64,000 bases of DNA, taken from contig NZ_BOSE01000001.1 of the NCBI RefSeq assembly GCF_018403185.1, positions 1,054,001 through 1,118,000 of the forward strand, written 5' to 3'. The DNA comes from Paenibacillus montaniterrae (GTDB lineage: Bacteria > Bacillota > Bacilli > Paenibacillales > Paenibacillaceae). The position numbers and the translations under genes were made by a program. The notes below the pieces were generated by a model that searched no databases, was not told the origin of the DNA, and worked only from the letters and a program-made list of their open reading frames with translations. Below, one piece after another: positions 61,773 through 64,000 of this stretch; position 1 is the first letter of the stretch; each line of letters starts with the position of its first letter.

Positions 61773-62564
61773 TTATGAACCTAGAGTAACTGGGACGACC
61801 AACAGTTCAATGTCCTTAAAAGTAAACGACCACGAAATATTGTTAACATCCACTAAATCCAGTCTCATATAAGAATTGTTCGAGGCTTGAAATGTTTTGG
61901 CAAATGAGTAAGGTAAATAGAGGGTGTTAGCACTATTCCATGTAACATTATACTTAAAAGTTGAATTGTCTTGATCTCCATCCCCCCATATGACCTTTAA
62001 TACTACAGCACCAGCTCCGCTATTACTATCACTGTCCTTAACATAGCCCAATGATAAACGTAAAACCCATTGATACATTTCCCCTGACTTAAGCCCGTTA
62101 AATTGTTGACTGAATATTTCACCTTGAGCATTCACTGTTTTATCAGAAATAGTATAGACAATGAACCCTCCAGTTGCTCCTATCTCTCCTTGAGGACCTG
62201 CTGGACCGCTTGCTCCTGCCGGTCCCGTTGAGCCCGGTGTTCCTAGCGCTCCTGTCGGACCGGTCGTTCCGCTTCCTGCTGGACCAGTTATTCCTGCTGG
62301 ACCCGTTGGGCCTTGTGTTCCCGGCACACCTGTTGGGCCGATCGTTCCGCTTCCTGTCGGACCTGTTACTCCTGCCGGTCCTGTTAGACCTGGTATTCCT
62401 GGCGCTCCTGTTGGACCAGTCGTTCCGCTTCCTGCCGGACCTGTTGCTCCGTTAAAGCCATTCTGGCCATTCAAGCCTCTTTGTCCTGTAGGACCGGTCG
62501 GACCCGTCGGACCCGTTGGACCAACATCCTGTTGAGCTTGCAAATTTCTATTTTCTGTTGCCAT
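61773..62564 (-). CDS. Collagen-like repeat protein 1
   Basis: A 263-residue protein. A short head ([14 protein letters not shown]) leads into a Gly-X-Y collagen-like region (about 15-135) rich in GPT and GPA triplets, then a C-terminal beta-type domain of about 125 residues with [11 protein letters not shown]. The collagen region contains three 26-residue modules, each starting with a GS break in the triplet rhythm. Such proteins form hair-like filaments on spores in Bacillales (BclA type). There is no signal peptide or sortase motif. Start at the ATG at 62564, matching the next gene; AAAGGAG lies 10 bases upstream. Confidence 0.85.
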   Translation of the reverse strand: MATENRNLQAQQDVGPTGPTGPTGPTGQRGLNGQNGFNGATGPAGSGTTGPTGAPGIPGLTGPAGVTGPTGSGTIGPTGVPGTQGPTGPAGITGPAGSGTTGPTGALGTPGSTGPAGASGPAGPQGEIGATGGFIVYTISDKTVNAQGEIFSQQFNGLKSGEMYQWVLRLSLGYVKDSDSNSGAGAVVLKVIWGDGDQDNSTFKYNVTWNSANTLYLPYSFAKTFQASNNSYMRLDLVDVNNISWSFTFKDIELLVVPVTLGS

Positions 62565-62706
62565 CTCCATCTAACTCCTTTCCACAATAGTGATCTTCCC
62601 TTTCTTATCTTGGTTTAATTTTGACAAAATGGGAAAATACACTTTCTGATGGGTTGCACGAAAAGATAGCTATTACTAGAAACTATATACTGCATACTTT
62701 AATGAG

Positions 62707-63498
62707 CTACATACCTTGACCTATCGGGATGAGCATCAGTTCGATGTTGTTAAAGTAAAAAGGATATTCTGGACCAGCAGCCACTAAATTCACAGTCACA
62801 TAAGAAAAATCAAAGGCTAAAAATTCATCTGAAAAAGAGAAAGGGATAGTGTAAGTGTCACTAAGATTCCCCTCAAATACAAATCCATATGTTAGAGATG
62901 TATTGTGATTATCCCAAAATTGATCTCCCCAGTAGATTTGGAATGTTATCCAACCAGTAGTAGGACCAAATACAGCGAATAAGAATGAGAAGTGTAAAAC
63001 CAATTGATACCGTTGATTCTCTGTAAGTCCGTTGAATTGTTGAGTGAACACTTCTCCAGTGAAAGCATTGAAGGTTTGATCGGGAATAGCATAGTAAATG
63101 GCCTTGCCTGCTCCTCCCGCACCTTGAGGACCAGTTGCTCCTGCTGGGCCCGTTGGGCCCGGTATTCCTGTTGGGCCTGTCGGACCTGTCGGACCGCTCA
63201 CTGCTGGACCGGTTGCTCCTGCTGGACCAGTTGGGCCCGTTAGGCCAGAAGCTCCTGTCGGACCTGTCGGACCGCTTCCTGCCGGACCCGTTGCTCCTGG
63301 CGGGCCGGTTGGGCCGGGTGTTCCTGGCGCTCCTGTCGGTCCCGTCGCTCCGCTTCCTGCCGGACCCGTTGGACCGGTCGCTCCGTTAAAACCATTCTGT
63401 CCATTTAAGCCACTTTGTCCTGTAGGACCCATTGGACCGGTTGGGCCTGTCGGACCAACATCCTGCTGAGCTTGAAAATCTCCATTTTTTGTTGTCAT
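62707..63498 (-). CDS. Collagen-like repeat protein 2
   Basis: A paralogue of protein 1 with exactly the same length (263 residues) and plan: head [18 protein letters not shown], Gly-X-Y region with three 26-residue modules (one with VS in place of GS), and a C-terminal domain with [11 protein letters not shown] and a shared end, [11 protein letters not shown]. The ATG at 63498 follows AAAGGAG at 10 bases; the longer frame to 63567 is not needed. Head and collagen parts are closer to protein 1 than the C-terminal domain is, suggesting exchange between copies. Confidence 0.85.
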   Translation of the reverse strand: MTTKNGDFQAQQDVGPTGPTGPMGPTGQSGLNGQNGFNGATGPTGPAGSGATGPTGAPGTPGPTGPPGATGPAGSGPTGPTGASGLTGPTGPAGATGPAVSGPTGPTGPTGIPGPTGPAGATGPQGAGGAGKAIYYAIPDQTFNAFTGEVFTQQFNGLTENQRYQLVLHFSFLFAVFGPTTGWITFQIYWGDQFWDNHNTSLTYGFVFEGNLSDTYTIPFSFSDEFLAFDFSYVTVNLVAAGPEYPFYFNNIELMLIPIGQGM

Positions 63499-63575
63499 CT
63501 CACCTAACTCCTTTCCAAAATAGTAATCTTCCTTTCTCCATTTAAAGATACGCACTTTAAGGGGCACTGATATAC

Positions 63576-64000
63576 CTATACACTTTGAGTTACTGGAAGG
63601 ATCATTAGTTCAATATCATTAAATTTTAAAGGAAGCGTGAGATTATCATAATCCGTTACCTCCAGCCTTATATAAGGATTATTTGAGACAGTAATTGTTT
63701 TGGCAAAGGAATATCGGTAACTGAAGGGGTCGGTAGTAGTCGTCGCTACTAAACCGTACGTTAAAGTTGTATTGTCATCTTCTCCATCTCCCCAGGTGAA
63801 CTTGAATGTCGCAGAACCATAGGAGTTCTCACTATTGCTTATAACATAAACAAATGTGAAATTCAAAAACAATTGATACATGTTCGATTCTGTAAGTCCG
63901 CTAAGTTGTTGCGTAAATACTTCTCCTGTTCCATTCAGTGAATTATCGGAAGCATCATAGAAAATCGCCACATTCGCTCCTGGCGGACCTGTTGGACCGA
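63576..64000 (-). CDS. Collagen-like repeat protein 3 (N-terminal part outside window)
   Basis: The C-terminal domain of a third paralogue ([20 protein letters not shown] ... [15 protein letters not shown]). At the window edge the frame reads GPTGPPGAN, the end of a collagen-like region, so the gene continues beyond 64000. Together with the two genes before it this makes a tandem family. Confidence 0.82.
   Translation of the reverse strand, partial: GPTGPPGANVAIFYDASDNSLNGTGEVFTQQLSGLTESNMYQLFLNFTFVYVISNSENSYGSATFKFTWGDGEDDNTTLTYGLVATTTTDPFSYRYSFAKTITVSNNPYIRLEVTDYDNLTLPLKFNDIELMILPVTQSV

Noticed and set aside
62174..62455. Leu-rich open frame opposite collagen-like gene 1
   Set aside because: A by-product of the GPT/GPA codon pattern on the other strand; the same holds for 63004-63389.

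Overview
The window looks like chromosomal DNA from an endospore-forming, Gram-positive Firmicute of the Paenibacillus type (family Paenibacillaceae). The reasons are strong AGGAGG ribosome sites with frequent TTG and GTG starts, many Bacillus-type orthologues (ytxGH, yugP, ytpB, cshA, a YjcZ-type spore peptide, DUF624/YesL, DUF1450/YuzB), coproporphyrin-type heme genes, spore-surface-like collagen proteins, and intergenic repeat families. It contains no tRNA, rRNA, prophage, insertion-sequence transposase or CRISPR array. Genes are packed into short operons separated by clear intrinsic terminators.

Layout. 0-6.5 kb: end of a DEAD-box helicase, a membrane diguanylate cyclase, and a phnDCEE phosphonate/phosphate-type ABC transporter with a phased PhoP-box-like array. 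6.5-10 kb: a 5'-nucleotidase-type phosphatase, then a block of hairpin repeats (A and B), a small zinc-ribbon protein and one MITE-like element (C). 10-20 kb: rRNA modification (rsuA-like, rsmF-like), thiol and lipoprotein pair, pyrD plus small alarmone synthetase, ferredoxin, DNA polymerase IV, citramalate synthase, ResA-like protein. 20-26 kb: an ammonium transporter operon (amt, GlnD-like DUF294, DEDDh exonuclease) with a perfect GlnR/TnrA site, MerR regulator, YugP protease, LysR regulator. 26-37 kb: rhomboid protease, tpx, a probable 6S RNA, CshA helicase, GH53 galactanase, pfkA, a YtpB terpene synthase with a probable ATT start, and a cold-shock gene. 37-47 kb: oligoendopeptidase F with two plausible starts, CapA-like protein, hemE-hemH-hemY, MFS pump. 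47-56 kb: RlmL-like methyltransferase, PDZ-Lon protease, an IscA-like protein without cysteines, murI, ytxGH, a cysteine-rich regulator, a CuA-domain protein. 56-60 kb: queF, repeats B and A again in the opposite orientation, then queE-queD-queC under a preQ1-I riboswitch. 60-64 kb: a J-domain-like membrane protein and three tandem collagen-like genes, the last cut by the window end.

The most unusual signal is the repeat system. About 170-200 bp modules A and B, each able to form long hairpins, occur as an ordered A-A-B(n) block after the nucleotidase gene and again as an A-A-A-B-B block after queE on the other strand. One B copy differs from the rest by three paired, compensatory changes in its stems, which points to a maintained structure. 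A modules lie directly downstream of stop codons and read in the sense of the upstream gene. I do not recognise A, B or C as named families.

Limits: all functions come from reading motifs and remembered family patterns; no similarity search, folding program or promoter test was run.
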